64,000 nt of DNA from Akkermansiaceae bacterium (lineage in GTDB: Bacteria > Verrucomicrobiota > Verrucomicrobiia > Verrucomicrobiales > Akkermansiaceae): NCBI GenBank assembly GCA_025354565.1, contig JANXMQ010000090.1, positions 1 through 64,000 on the forward strand, in the 5' to 3' direction. Every line of letters begins with the position of its first letter. The stretch's first letter is position 1. The notes under the pieces were generated by a model. That model was not told the DNA's origin, did no database searches, and saw only the letters and a program-made list of their open reading frames with translations. The position numbers and the translations under genes were made by a program. Positions 27,701 through 35,051 of the stretch are shown in pieces.

Positions 27701-30330
27701 CAGTCGCCCTCACCATCGGCAACAGTAACAGCCTCAACAGTGCCAGCTCAAACACTTTGAATCCCACCTACTCGGGTATCCTAAGCAACACCGGCAGCCT
27801 GATCAAAGTCGGCAGCAATAACCAGACCTTCACCGGCGCAAGCAGCTATACCGGCACGACCACCCTATCCGGCGGGACGCTGACCTTAGGCACTGGCGGC
27901 TCACTCGGGAATACCGCGATCACCGTCGGTTCCACCGCCACCTTGTCAGTTGTCGCCGGTCGCTCTGCGGGGAATACTGCCACGTCCGCAGCGGGTGCCA
28001 CGCTGACACTCAACTATGGCTCCACCTTGAATCTCCAGGACGGCACAGTGGGTAACTTCACGGTCAGCCGTGGGGCAACGGCCGCCGGCACGATGCTGAC
28101 CCTCGCGGGCGGCACCCTGATGTTTGACATCGGCACATCGACGGGGGCGGTGCTTTCCCCATCAGACACACTCGTCCTCAACAGCACATCGGCCCCGGTC
28201 GTGGCGAGTGGCAGCAACATCATTTCGGTGAACACCGCCACCGCGACCTCGCTGTTCTTGGGTGCCACCTACAATATCATCACGGGCGGCACCAGCGGCC
28301 TTGGCACCGCGAACTATGTCATCAGCAACCCGAACGCCTCATCCGGCGGGACGTTTTATCACTTCACGGTGGCGGGGAGCGGCACCCAGGAAGTGCTGAC
28401 GGTGGCGGCGGGTCTTGTGCCGACACTGCTCGGTGGTTTCTGGATTGGCAGCGAGAGCAGCAGTTGGGCCTTCCAAGACGGCACCACCTTCAAAACGAAT
28501 TTCTCTGGGGTCGCTCTCGGCACCTCCAATGCCTATGCCCTGCCAGACTTCAATACGAACGTGACCTTCACGGCGAATACCGCAGCAAACCTGAGCACCA
28601 CGCTGAATCAGAATTTCACGATCAACAGCCTGACGTTTTCCGGCACGGGCACCAGCAACACCGCCGGCTCGACCATCGCCTCCGGCACCGGCACAAACAC
28701 CCTGACCCTCAATGCCGCCGCCCTCAACGGCAACGTCGCAGGCAATGGAATCTTCGTAGTTGCGGGCGCGGGGACTGACACCATCACCACCAATGTGAAT
28801 CTCGCCCTCAGCCAGACGTGGACCAATAATTCCACGAATCCCTTGGTCGTGAGCGGCGCGGTGAGTGAGTCGAGCGCTGGATTGGTTTTAACCAAGGCCG
28901 GCGCGGGTCCTCTAACACTGGCGGGTAATAACACTTACTCTGGTGGCACCCTCCTCACCAGCGGCACCCTCAACATCAACTCGCAAGGTATCGCAGCCGG
29001 TAACTCCGCCCTTGGCACCGGCAGACTCACGCTTTCCAGCGGCACCCTCAACAACACCAGCGCCGGAACCGTTGATCTCAGCGCCACGACGAACAACGTG
29101 CAGACGTGGAACACCGGAAGCAGTATCGTGTTCACTGGGACCAGCGCCCTAAACCTCGGCAATGGCGCGGTGACTTTTGGTAATAGCGCGGCCACGGACA
29201 CGATCACCCTCACTAACAACAGCGGGCTGGCAGGCACCGCGCTCACCATCGGCGGCGCGATCACCCCAGGCACGGGTGGCACGGCTGGCGTGAAAACTCT
29301 AGCCATTTCCGGCACGGGCATGACCGCGCTGACCGGCATCATTTCCAACGGCACTGCCACTGCGTTCAACATCAGTGTCATCAATGCCGGCAACCTTACC
29401 CTTTCCGGAACTAACAGCTACACTGGCTCCACCACGTTGAGCAACGGTAGTCTCACTGTCAGCTCCACTGGCACGCTCAACAACTCCAACGGCATCTCGA
29501 TCGGTGCCGCGGAATTCAGATATAACTCCACCACAGCCCTCTCGCCCGCCGTCACCTTCAGCAGCACGGGCGGCTTACTCAGCGGCACCGGCACCATTAC
29601 CCAAGCCGTCACTGTTCCTGCGGGAAATTCAGTCGCCCCCGGTAGTGGCGGTATCGGAATCCTGAGCTTCAGCGGCGGTCTAACGATCTTCGGTACCTAC
29701 GCCTGTGATGTCAGTGGTGTGAACTCGGACAAACTCGCCGTCGTCGGAAATCTCAACATTTCCACCGCCACCCTAACCGTCTCCGGTGTCCCGACCGCCC
29801 CCAGCTACACCATCGCCAGCTACACCGGCACCCTCACGGGCAGCACCTTTGGCGCGATCAGTCCCACCATCCCCGCCGGTTACTACGTCGTCGTGGATAC
29901 GATCAACAAGCTGATCCTCCTGCAGGAAGGCACTTACGACACATGGGCCGTCGTCAAGGGCCTCACCGGTGCCAACAACGGCACTCTCCAGGACCCTGAC
30001 AACGACGGCATCTTCAACCTTTTGGAATACGTTCTCAACGGCAATCCGCTCAGCTCCTCCCTGTCCATCCTGCCCACGGTGTCGCTCACCACCAGCAACT
30101 ACATCTTCACCTTCAACCGCCGTTACGAATCCAAGGACGACACCACCCAAGTCTTCCAATACGGTACCGACCTTTCCGGGTGGACCGACATTGCGATTCC
30201 GGCCACAAGCTCCGGCAGCGTGACCATCACGGCGAATACGCCAAGCGCTGGCATCGACCTCGTGACCGTAACCATCCCTAGGGCAGGCAACCCCATTCTC
30301 TTCGGCCGCCTCAAGGTTACTAAGCCTTAA
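24739..30330 (+). CDS. Giant secreted protein with autotransporter-associated beta-strand repeats
   Basis: The 1,863-residue protein begins with a signal peptide (hydrophobic core to PAFAAD) and consists largely of Gly/Thr/Asn/Ser-rich beta-helix sequence. Repeats such as AGTGTLVLSGANTFTGG match the passenger-associated repeat seen in autotransporters. Four consecutive units of about 119 residues (25327-26742) are highly alike, and more diverged units follow to about residue 1600. There is no C-terminal beta-barrel. Instead the end has a calcium-loop-like stretch DPDNDGIFNLLEYVLNG, and a final beta domain (FNRRYESKDDTTQVFQYG) that I associate with secreted Verrucomicrobia proteins. It is probably a surface or released adhesin-like filament. 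Confidence 0.88.
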   Translation: MKPLPSYRKFLALAGSTSVFLSCLPAFAADATWNVNASGNWSVTSKWLPAAAPGATSGTTNTDTATFGSAILAPCTVTVDTTNRNLLGINFSGNSFGYTLITGNLLITNGGLIQSSGSGAAHTDTFSAPIVIQGTVGAATFTSGASINGSIMSLGTVTGVSTSTSTTLTLNGTNGSSSSASAITGAITNGGSGLFAIAKSGTGVWILSGANTFSGGVTLSDGTLKLGSTTALGTVAGTLTINGGLLDSSVASLTIANNNPETWNADFGFTGSNALNLGTGAVSLGTLAGTSRSVTVSANTLTIGGIISNGTTANSLIKAGAGTLVLSGANTFTGGVTLTGGTLKFGNNTAIGTSAGTLTINGGTFDTATGSVTFGNNPQIWNGDFTFTGSSNLTFGTGTISLGTAAGTSRSVTVSNNSLTIPGVISNGTTANSLIKAGTGTLVLSGANTFTGGVTLTDGTLKLGSTTALGTSAGTFTINGGALDSNVASLTIANNNPQTWNADFIFTGSNTLNLGNGAVSLGTLAGTSRAVTVSANTLTIGGIISNGTTANSLIKAGTGTLILSGANIFTGGVTLTAGTLKFGNATALGTTAGTFTINGGAFDSSVSTMGNYLQTWNGDFTYTGSTTLTFGTGAVSLGTAAGTSRTVTVSNNSLTIPGVISNGTTANKLIKAGVNGILLLSGANAYTGGTTVTGGELQFTTAGSVPNTGNLLVNGGALTIKNNNTGFSNSNTVTVQNGTLNISASSSNNQTLGGTGSVNTGPTITLGNAANLTDLTSTIAVTTSSVNLNNPINVVGKSSSSSVYNNVISVGNNPSMQAGAITLAGNGTTYRTNLKLDIVTANNGGGFGAVSGTGNVTVSVSANPFSTPAVGVLNNLGTVTVSGGGVAGSGATLNLTGLGSNVTGLSISSTAPTLSHPITISGANSTFTGDTTLASGAGFTQLTNTNALQNSVLNLVSSSFSFGSLTAASLGGLAGAPGVVLLNTTPAAVALTIGNSNSLNSASSNTLNPTYSGILSNTGSLIKVGSNNQTFTGASSYTGTTTLSGGTLTLGTGGSLGNTAITVGSTATLSVVAGRSAGNTATSAAGATLTLNYGSTLNLQDGTVGNFTVSRGATAAGTMLTLAGGTLMFDIGTSTGAVLSPSDTLVLNSTSAPVVASGSNIISVNTATATSLFLGATYNIITGGTSGLGTANYVISNPNASSGGTFYHFTVAGSGTQEVLTVAAGLVPTLLGGFWIGSESSSWAFQDGTTFKTNFSGVALGTSNAYALPDFNTNVTFTANTAANLSTTLNQNFTINSLTFSGTGTSNTAGSTIASGTGTNTLTLNAAALNGNVAGNGIFVVAGAGTDTITTNVNLALSQTWTNNSTNPLVVSGAVSESSAGLVLTKAGAGPLTLAGNNTYSGGTLLTSGTLNINSQGIAAGNSALGTGRLTLSSGTLNNTSAGTVDLSATTNNVQTWNTGSSIVFTGTSALNLGNGAVTFGNSAATDTITLTNNSGLAGTALTIGGAITPGTGGTAGVKTLAISGTGMTALTGIISNGTATAFNISVINAGNLTLSGTNSYTGSTTLSNGSLTVSSTGTLNNSNGISIGAAEFRYNSTTALSPAVTFSSTGGLLSGTGTITQAVTVPAGNSVAPGSGGIGILSFSGGLTIFGTYACDVSGVNSDKLAVVGNLNISTATLTVSGVPTAPSYTIASYTGTLTGSTFGAISPTIPAGYYVVVDTINKLILLQEGTYDTWAVVKGLTGANNGTLQDPDNDGIFNLLEYVLNGNPLSSSLSILPTVSLTTSNYIFTFNRRYESKDDTTQVFQYGTDLSGWTDIAIPATSSGSVTITANTPSAGIDLVTVTIPRAGNPILFGRLKVTKP
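25327..26742 (+). repeat. Four tandem repeats of about 354 bp inside the giant gene
   Basis: Units start at 25327, 25684, 26038 and 26395, and a partial one starts at 26743, giving spacings of 357, 354, 357 and 348 bases. Each begins with codons for (I/L)(A/I)K(A/S)G and continues with LSGAN.F(T/S)GG. Units 2 and 4 resemble each other, as do units 1 and 3, in their middle parts, suggesting duplication of a two-unit block or gene conversion. Such arrays can expand or shrink by recombination. Confidence 0.8.
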
Positions 30331-30513
30331 CACATGTGGATTGCCGACGCTGCTGGTGGAATTGGCTGCGTTGAGGGATGCTCATTACAGAATGAGCGGG
30401 ACGCGGTTTAGTGCGCCCCACTCTTGTACCGGAAAAACAGATGCTATCGACCGAGGCCGAAATCTTGAAATGGCTTCACCTTTCAAGCCTCCAGGTCCTT
30501 GGCAGTTAGGTAA

Positions 30514-30864
30514 CTATTTCACCGCTTTCTCGACCATTTCGATGGCGGTGACATCCAAGACCTTTTTGCCGTCTTTTTCGGTCACGGTGCCGGTGGCCTT
30601 CACTTCTTTTGGTCCCTTGCAGATTTTCTTATGCCAGGTCTTATCAACCATTCCGGCGAGTTGGTAGGTGACAGTCTTTTCGCCTTCTTTGACTTGAAGC
30701 ACGTTGCCGCATTCCTTTTCAGTCCCCAAATCGCACTTCGGGCACGTGGCAGTGCCATTCAAAGTGACTGGCTTAGCGGCAGCCTCGTCTGCTGCTGGAG
30801 CATTTGAGCTGAGAACAAAGGCTGAGAGAGCCACGGACAGGATGCTGGTGATGATGGTTTTCAT
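30514..30864 (-). CDS. Small secreted CxxC protein
   Basis: The 116-residue protein has a signal peptide ending at APAAD. The mature part of about 90 residues has cysteines in ATCPKCDLG, KECGNVL and KICKGP, followed by a beta-rich end (VKATGTVTEKDGKKVLDVTAIEM). The CxxC and two further cysteines could bind a metal or form disulfides. It resembles small secreted proteins of planctomycetes and verrucomicrobia, which I believe are filed under a DUF6370-like family. That name is from memory and uncertain. It converges with the giant repeat protein gene. Confidence 0.65.
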   Translation of the reverse strand: MKTIITSILSVALSAFVLSSNAPAADEAAAKPVTLNGTATCPKCDLGTEKECGNVLQVKEGEKTVTYQLAGMVDKTWHKKICKGPKEVKATGTVTEKDGKKVLDVTAIEMVEKAVK

Positions 30865-31089
30865 AGGGATTCGATTGGTTTGGTTGGATCGCCCATCGCG
30901 GATTGATTATTCACGATGTCGAGCTTTTATGACTAGCACGTTTGCCACCGCTGCGCAACTTGAAGTGTAAAAATGGATACACTTGGAATGATTGTTTTGG
31001 CTTCTTGGAAGATTCTCTGAAATCCATTTTCGACTTTTCCTGTGGCGGGAAATTGGAATGGTTGGCCGTGCAAAAAATAAACCTCGTCG

Positions 31090-31275
31090 ATGTCCCCGTG
31101 GAGTATCGCTGCTCAGATTGAGAACAATGGCACCGAGCCACTACCATATTATGTGATCGCTGACCATCACCCCGCTGAAGTCGCGACCTACCCAAAAACC
31201 GGCAAGCGCTACCTCCGTCCCGAATACCGCGTGGTAACGGTGGAGGATGTGGATTACTACGAGGGCGAGGAGTGA
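31090..31275 (+). CDS. Small hypothetical protein
   Basis: The function is not recognised. The 61-residue protein begins MSPWSIAAQIENNG, has a YYVIADHHPAEVATYP core and the stretch GKRYLRPEYRVVTVEDV, and ends acidic (YYEGEE). The GKRYLR block resembles the end of small DUF3892-type proteins, but the match is weak. A stop codon lies nine bases upstream in frame, so the ATG at 31090 is the only ATG start. It has no close co-directional neighbour. Confidence 0.5.
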   Translation: MSPWSIAAQIENNGTEPLPYYVIADHHPAEVATYPKTGKRYLRPEYRVVTVEDVDYYEGEE

Positions 31276-31361
31276 GTTTGTCCCAACATGGAAATGACAT
31301 CTCGTCGCACCATTGGAGCACGGCTTCGTTGCAAGATTCAAGCATCCAACAGCCTGAAATA

Positions 31362-32537
31362 TCAGGCCGCGGCAGTTCCGATCTGTTGCTTCCGCTGGGT
31401 TGCAAGCTTGCGGATCAGATAAACAAAGCCCGCCACCGCCAGCACGACCAGCGGGATGCCGATCATGGGTCGGTAGGCAATCCACGCCACAGCGATGACA
31501 ATCAGCGAGATCGGCAGCGCCAATAACAGCGCGACCAATCCGGTGCCAAATCCCACAATGTCACCTGCAATGGGTAGCAAATCGGCCATCACCGAGAGCG
31601 GGCGGAAAAGCAGCGTGAAGCCCACAAACATCAGTACCACACCGAGCAAGCGCAGTGCCCATGTCAGGATCGTGTTGTTCTTCTTCGCCGTGGCGAACAT
31701 CGCCTCCGCGCTCTGCGTCCCGGTTTGCAGCATCTCGATGCTGCCCCCCGCTTTTGCGATGAACGCCTTCAGCCCGTTACCCGCTTGTGCCGCGATGACG
31801 CTCACCTCCCCCGGTAGCGCCACCAGATGACTCACGCGCAAATCGCCCACCTCCGGCGTGCCAGGCTCGGAGTTCCCGAGGTAAAAACCCGCACCCTCGC
31901 GGCGCACCGATTTGCCACCGAACTTCTCCTGCGGTGCATTTCCCGCAGGGGCGGAGAACTCCGTGAAATTCTCGATCCGCCCCACCAGTGTGTTAGATAG
32001 CGTGAATCCTCCCACCGTGATCGGCAGCGCCACCCAATCCTTGCCGCTCACCACCGGTTGTGGATTCTCATGGCCCTGCGGGTGCTTGAATCCTGACGAA
32101 TCCACTGGCTTTTCGTCCCATTTTTTCACATACTCATAGGTCGTCACCTTTTCCTCGCCTCCGCCGAGCTTCTTTCGCGTTTCGGTGTTTTTGGTTTCCT
32201 CCCACTGATAGAATTGCACTTTGCGCCGCAGTTTCAGCGACTGCGCGCTCACCCCGAAATCCGGGTCTGTTAGCGTCTCCTTGGCCTCCGCTTTACCGGT
32301 GAAATAAACAAGCTTCCCCTCATTCTTTGATTCCGGTTTATCCGTGGAAACGGCGATCACTGTCTTCCCCCCCTCGTCCAAGGTTCTCGCCGTTTTCACC
32401 GCACGTCCCTCGTTGAGGAACAGCACGGGAAATGAAACCACAATCAGCAGCAGCCCGAACAGGACCCCCTTGATGGACTCACCGATCCGGCCAAACCAAC
32501 CGGTACTTGAAGACTCGGAGAAAATATCATTTGCCAT
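31362..32537 (-). CDS. TMEM43-family membrane protein
   Basis: The family is named after human LUMA/TMEM43, and the bacterial role is unknown. The 391 residues have an N-terminal membrane helix (IKGVLFGLLLIVVSFPVLFLNEGRAV), a large extracytoplasmic domain of about 250 residues, and three or four helices near the C-terminus (LLGVVLMFVGFTLLFRPL, IVGFGTGLVALLLALPISLIVIAVAW). The NEGRAVKTARTLDEG start of the outer domain is typical. It follows apbE by about 50 bases and is the last gene of the flavoprotein operon, where it may act in membrane organisation. Confidence 0.85.
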   Translation of the reverse strand: MANDIFSESSSTGWFGRIGESIKGVLFGLLLIVVSFPVLFLNEGRAVKTARTLDEGGKTVIAVSTDKPESKNEGKLVYFTGKAEAKETLTDPDFGVSAQSLKLRRKVQFYQWEETKNTETRKKLGGGEEKVTTYEYVKKWDEKPVDSSGFKHPQGHENPQPVVSGKDWVALPITVGGFTLSNTLVGRIENFTEFSAPAGNAPQEKFGGKSVRREGAGFYLGNSEPGTPEVGDLRVSHLVALPGEVSVIAAQAGNGLKAFIAKAGGSIEMLQTGTQSAEAMFATAKKNNTILTWALRLLGVVLMFVGFTLLFRPLSVMADLLPIAGDIVGFGTGLVALLLALPISLIVIAVAWIAYRPMIGIPLVVLAVAGFVYLIRKLATQRKQQIGTAAA

Positions 32538-32589
32538 GAGTCCAACGTGAATGATTTCCGCATACCCTGACAACCCTTAATCGCGGCCC

Positions 32590-33384
32590 TCATTCAGCAT
32601 CCGTCCAGCTCACTTGCAGGCCGGGCGGGACGGGAGCCTCTTTGCCGAGAACGAAGAGCGCGGTGGCCCAGGCATCGGCGGTGGTGCTGTCGGCGGCGAT
32701 GACACTAACAGAGCACGCGGGGCGGATGATGGGCTTTTTCGTCTGAGGATCAATGATGTGGCAAGCGAGTCCACCGGGGACCGGCTTGAATTGGCGGTAG
32801 TTTCCGCTAGTGGAAAGGGCTTGGTGTTTGAGCTTCACAGTCCGTGCAATCACTCGGAGCGCCGGATCGGGTTTCTCGATGCCCACTTCCCATTCCTCAT
32901 CGCCCGTGAGGACTTCTCCGGCGAGTGCGAAGACGAAATCCGTGACGCCGAGTTCGCGAAGACGTTCGCCGACACGATCGACCGCAAAGCCCTTGCCAAT
33001 GGCGGATAGATCTGTGCCGCTGCCTCCCGGGCCGAAGCCGGCGTCGCCAGTTTCCTTTAGCAGGTGATGGTCGAAGGCACCATGGCTGGCGATGTGGACT
33101 TCCTCTGCGAGGTCGAGGACGCGTTGGAGTTCCGGCGTGGCGGCCTGGCCGTGGTTGTATCGGGTGAGATCGGAATTCCCGCGCCATTGACTGAGGACAG
33201 CTTCCCATTTCTCAAGGACAGCGGAAACTTGGTTTTCTAACCCATCCACTTTCTTGCCGCGCCAGACGAGTTTCCAAGTACTTCCCATCGCCTGGCCGGT
33301 GAGGGTCTGCGGCCCGGCCTTACGCGTGCATGAGCTGACTAACGCCATGAGAAAGCTGAGTGTTAGAATGGAGATGAATTTCAT
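32590..33384 (-). CDS. apbE: FAD:protein FMN transferase, lipoprotein form
   Basis: ApbE takes FMN from FAD and attaches it through a phosphoester bond to a threonine or serine of a target protein outside the cytoplasm. The 264-residue protein has a lipoprotein signal with VSSC at residues 16-19. Family motifs are MGSTWKL, DLSAIGKGFAVDRV, STSGNYR and HIIDPQTKKP. It overlaps the end of the upstream gene by four bases. That gene encodes two FMN-binding domains with intact attachment motifs, so the target is almost certainly next door. Confidence 0.95.
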   Translation of the reverse strand: MKFISILTLSFLMALVSSCTRKAGPQTLTGQAMGSTWKLVWRGKKVDGLENQVSAVLEKWEAVLSQWRGNSDLTRYNHGQAATPELQRVLDLAEEVHIASHGAFDHHLLKETGDAGFGPGGSGTDLSAIGKGFAVDRVGERLRELGVTDFVFALAGEVLTGDEEWEVGIEKPDPALRVIARTVKLKHQALSTSGNYRQFKPVPGGLACHIIDPQTKKPIIRPACSVSVIAADSTTADAWATALFVLGKEAPVPPGLQVSWTDAE

Positions 33385-35051
33385 AACAGATTCTTGAGGA
33401 ATGCCGCCAAGACGAGGATGCCGGCCACGGTGTCACGATGTGTCCATGCCGAGGGCGAGTGGGTGAGAAATTTCATCAAGGCTCCGGTTGGGCAACCATA
33501 GTGGCAATAGGCTTGTGGTAAAAACACGGCGGCGATAAGACCTATTGTTAGAATCGCGGCGGGAAGGATAGTGTGGAATCCGCTGGACCAGATCTCGAAC
33601 GGCTCAGCTTGCGCGAAGGGCAGCCCGGCGCCGAGAAAGGCGAGGATCCAGATCGCGGCAAGCGTCAGCCACGGGAGTTTTTGGAAAGCGCGGTGGACTT
33701 TTCCGTGGAGTGAGAAACGGCGTTTCAACGCACTTCCTAACAGGCTTTGCGCCGCGCCGTGAGGACAGAGGCGGCTGCAGTAAACATTTTTCCCCGTGAA
33801 CGCCGGAACTAACAGCGCCACGGCGGTTAGCGCGAGGAGTGGCAGCGCCAACTCCTTCGAAAGTCCGTGCCTGCCCCAGCCGATCAATTGGTCCTGGCTG
33901 ATCATCCAACCGAGGGAGAGACCGGCGGCCACGGAAACGACCGCGAAGGCCAGCCGCCATTTTGGTTTCGAGGCCCGCTTGTAGAAAGCAGAAATTAGTC
34001 CGAGCAAGATCCACGCAAAGGCGAGGCCGGACTTCCACGGGATGACATGGGGTGGCTTGGGTCGCAAATAGGATTTGAGCATATCTCTAACCGTCAGGTT
34101 CACCGCATAGGCGGTCTCGCTTGCCCCGCTGACGATCAAGGGCGGCTCTTCTGGATTGATCACGAGATCGACCGGTTTGCCTGCGAATCCATCAGCGTAG
34201 CGGATTTCGTCCCGCACATACCCCACATACGGCTCGTTGTCGCGACTTGCCGACATCGCGATTCCCAAGATCGTTTTACCATCGCCTGATAGAGCGACCA
34301 GCACGTCTGATGGGCCATTGAAGCCGCGCGTCACCATTCCCATACGACTGCTGCGGAGGACGGTGCCGATCGATTTTCCGCCGCTTTGGACATGGAATAC
34401 ACCTTGCGCTTCGCCTTGAACGACCGCTTCCGCCGCGGGATACCAATGCTTCATATCGGTGAGGTCAATCTGAGCGGGGAACCACTCGTCGAGGCCTGTC
34501 GCGCCAAATCTAGCAGCAACGCCACGGGCCATCGCATCGCTGGTGAGGGACGCACCGCTGACCACGAGCGGTTGGTGAAGCCTGCCGAGTTCGGATTCCG
34601 TTTTGTCGTCCCATTGGTGCCAGAACGCGGCATTTTCCCGCACCTCGGCGACGTGGCCTGAGGTGTCCGAGGAGTTGAGGAAGTGCACGGCGAGCACCTT
34701 TCGATCCGGCTTGAGTAGGACGAAAAGTTCCGATGGACCGGAGTAGCCCTGGATCGTTTCTGCCTGCGGGTAAGTCGTCGTGGCCCATGCCAGCAAATTT
34801 CCGGCGATGTCTGAAACAGGAAAAAAACCGTCCTTCGGTTCGCCGATGTTCGTGGCTTGAGGTAGAGCTGTCTTCGATTCCGCGAGCAGGAGTTCCGGTG
34901 AGACGCTGGGGGCATTTTTCCTTCCGAGAAACAGGGACCCCATCGCGGCAACGATCATCGCCACCCGATAGATTCCGAGCGTCCACCGTTTTACGCGGCG
35001 TTTGGAATCACTTGCCGCCGGGCGATTTTTTAATGAATTCGCGCAGCTCAT
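33381..35051 (-). CDS. Membrane protein with two FMN-binding domains and ferredoxin-like cysteine motifs
   Basis: From the ATG at 35051 the protein has 556 residues. After one N-terminal helix come two extracytoplasmic FMN-binding domains. Each has a flavinylation motif: SGASLTS at about 165-171 and SGASETA at about 308-314, with likely FMN-bearing threonines at 170 and 313. A C-terminal membrane part of about five helices follows, with CSRLCPHGAAQ and CHYGCPTGA, the CxxxCP motifs of NapH/NosR-type ferredoxin proteins. This fits an electron carrier across the inner membrane. It overlaps the FAD oxidoreductase gene by 44 bases and apbE by four. The exact start is uncertain. Confidence 0.85.
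   Translation of the reverse strand: MSCANSLKNRPAASDSKRRVKRWTLGIYRVAMIVAAMGSLFLGRKNAPSVSPELLLAESKTALPQATNIGEPKDGFFPVSDIAGNLLAWATTTYPQAETIQGYSGPSELFVLLKPDRKVLAVHFLNSSDTSGHVAEVRENAAFWHQWDDKTESELGRLHQPLVVSGASLTSDAMARGVAARFGATGLDEWFPAQIDLTDMKHWYPAAEAVVQGEAQGVFHVQSGGKSIGTVLRSSRMGMVTRGFNGPSDVLVALSGDGKTILGIAMSASRDNEPYVGYVRDEIRYADGFAGKPVDLVINPEEPPLIVSGASETAYAVNLTVRDMLKSYLRPKPPHVIPWKSGLAFAWILLGLISAFYKRASKPKWRLAFAVVSVAAGLSLGWMISQDQLIGWGRHGLSKELALPLLALTAVALLVPAFTGKNVYCSRLCPHGAAQSLLGSALKRRFSLHGKVHRAFQKLPWLTLAAIWILAFLGAGLPFAQAEPFEIWSSGFHTILPAAILTIGLIAAVFLPQAYCHYGCPTGALMKFLTHSPSAWTHRDTVAGILVLAAFLKNLL

Noticed and set aside
25134-30333. Several long open frames on the strand opposite the giant repeat gene (up to 465 codons)
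   Set aside because: They mirror the repeated Gly/Thr/Asn codons of the sense gene, show no family pattern or consistent start, and break up where the repeats diverge. They are by-products of biased codon use.
31352-31367. GCCTGA-AATA-TCAGGC hairpin at the end of the TMEM43 gene as a terminator
   Set aside because: The stem is only six pairs, overlaps the stop codon and has no T run on the gene strand.
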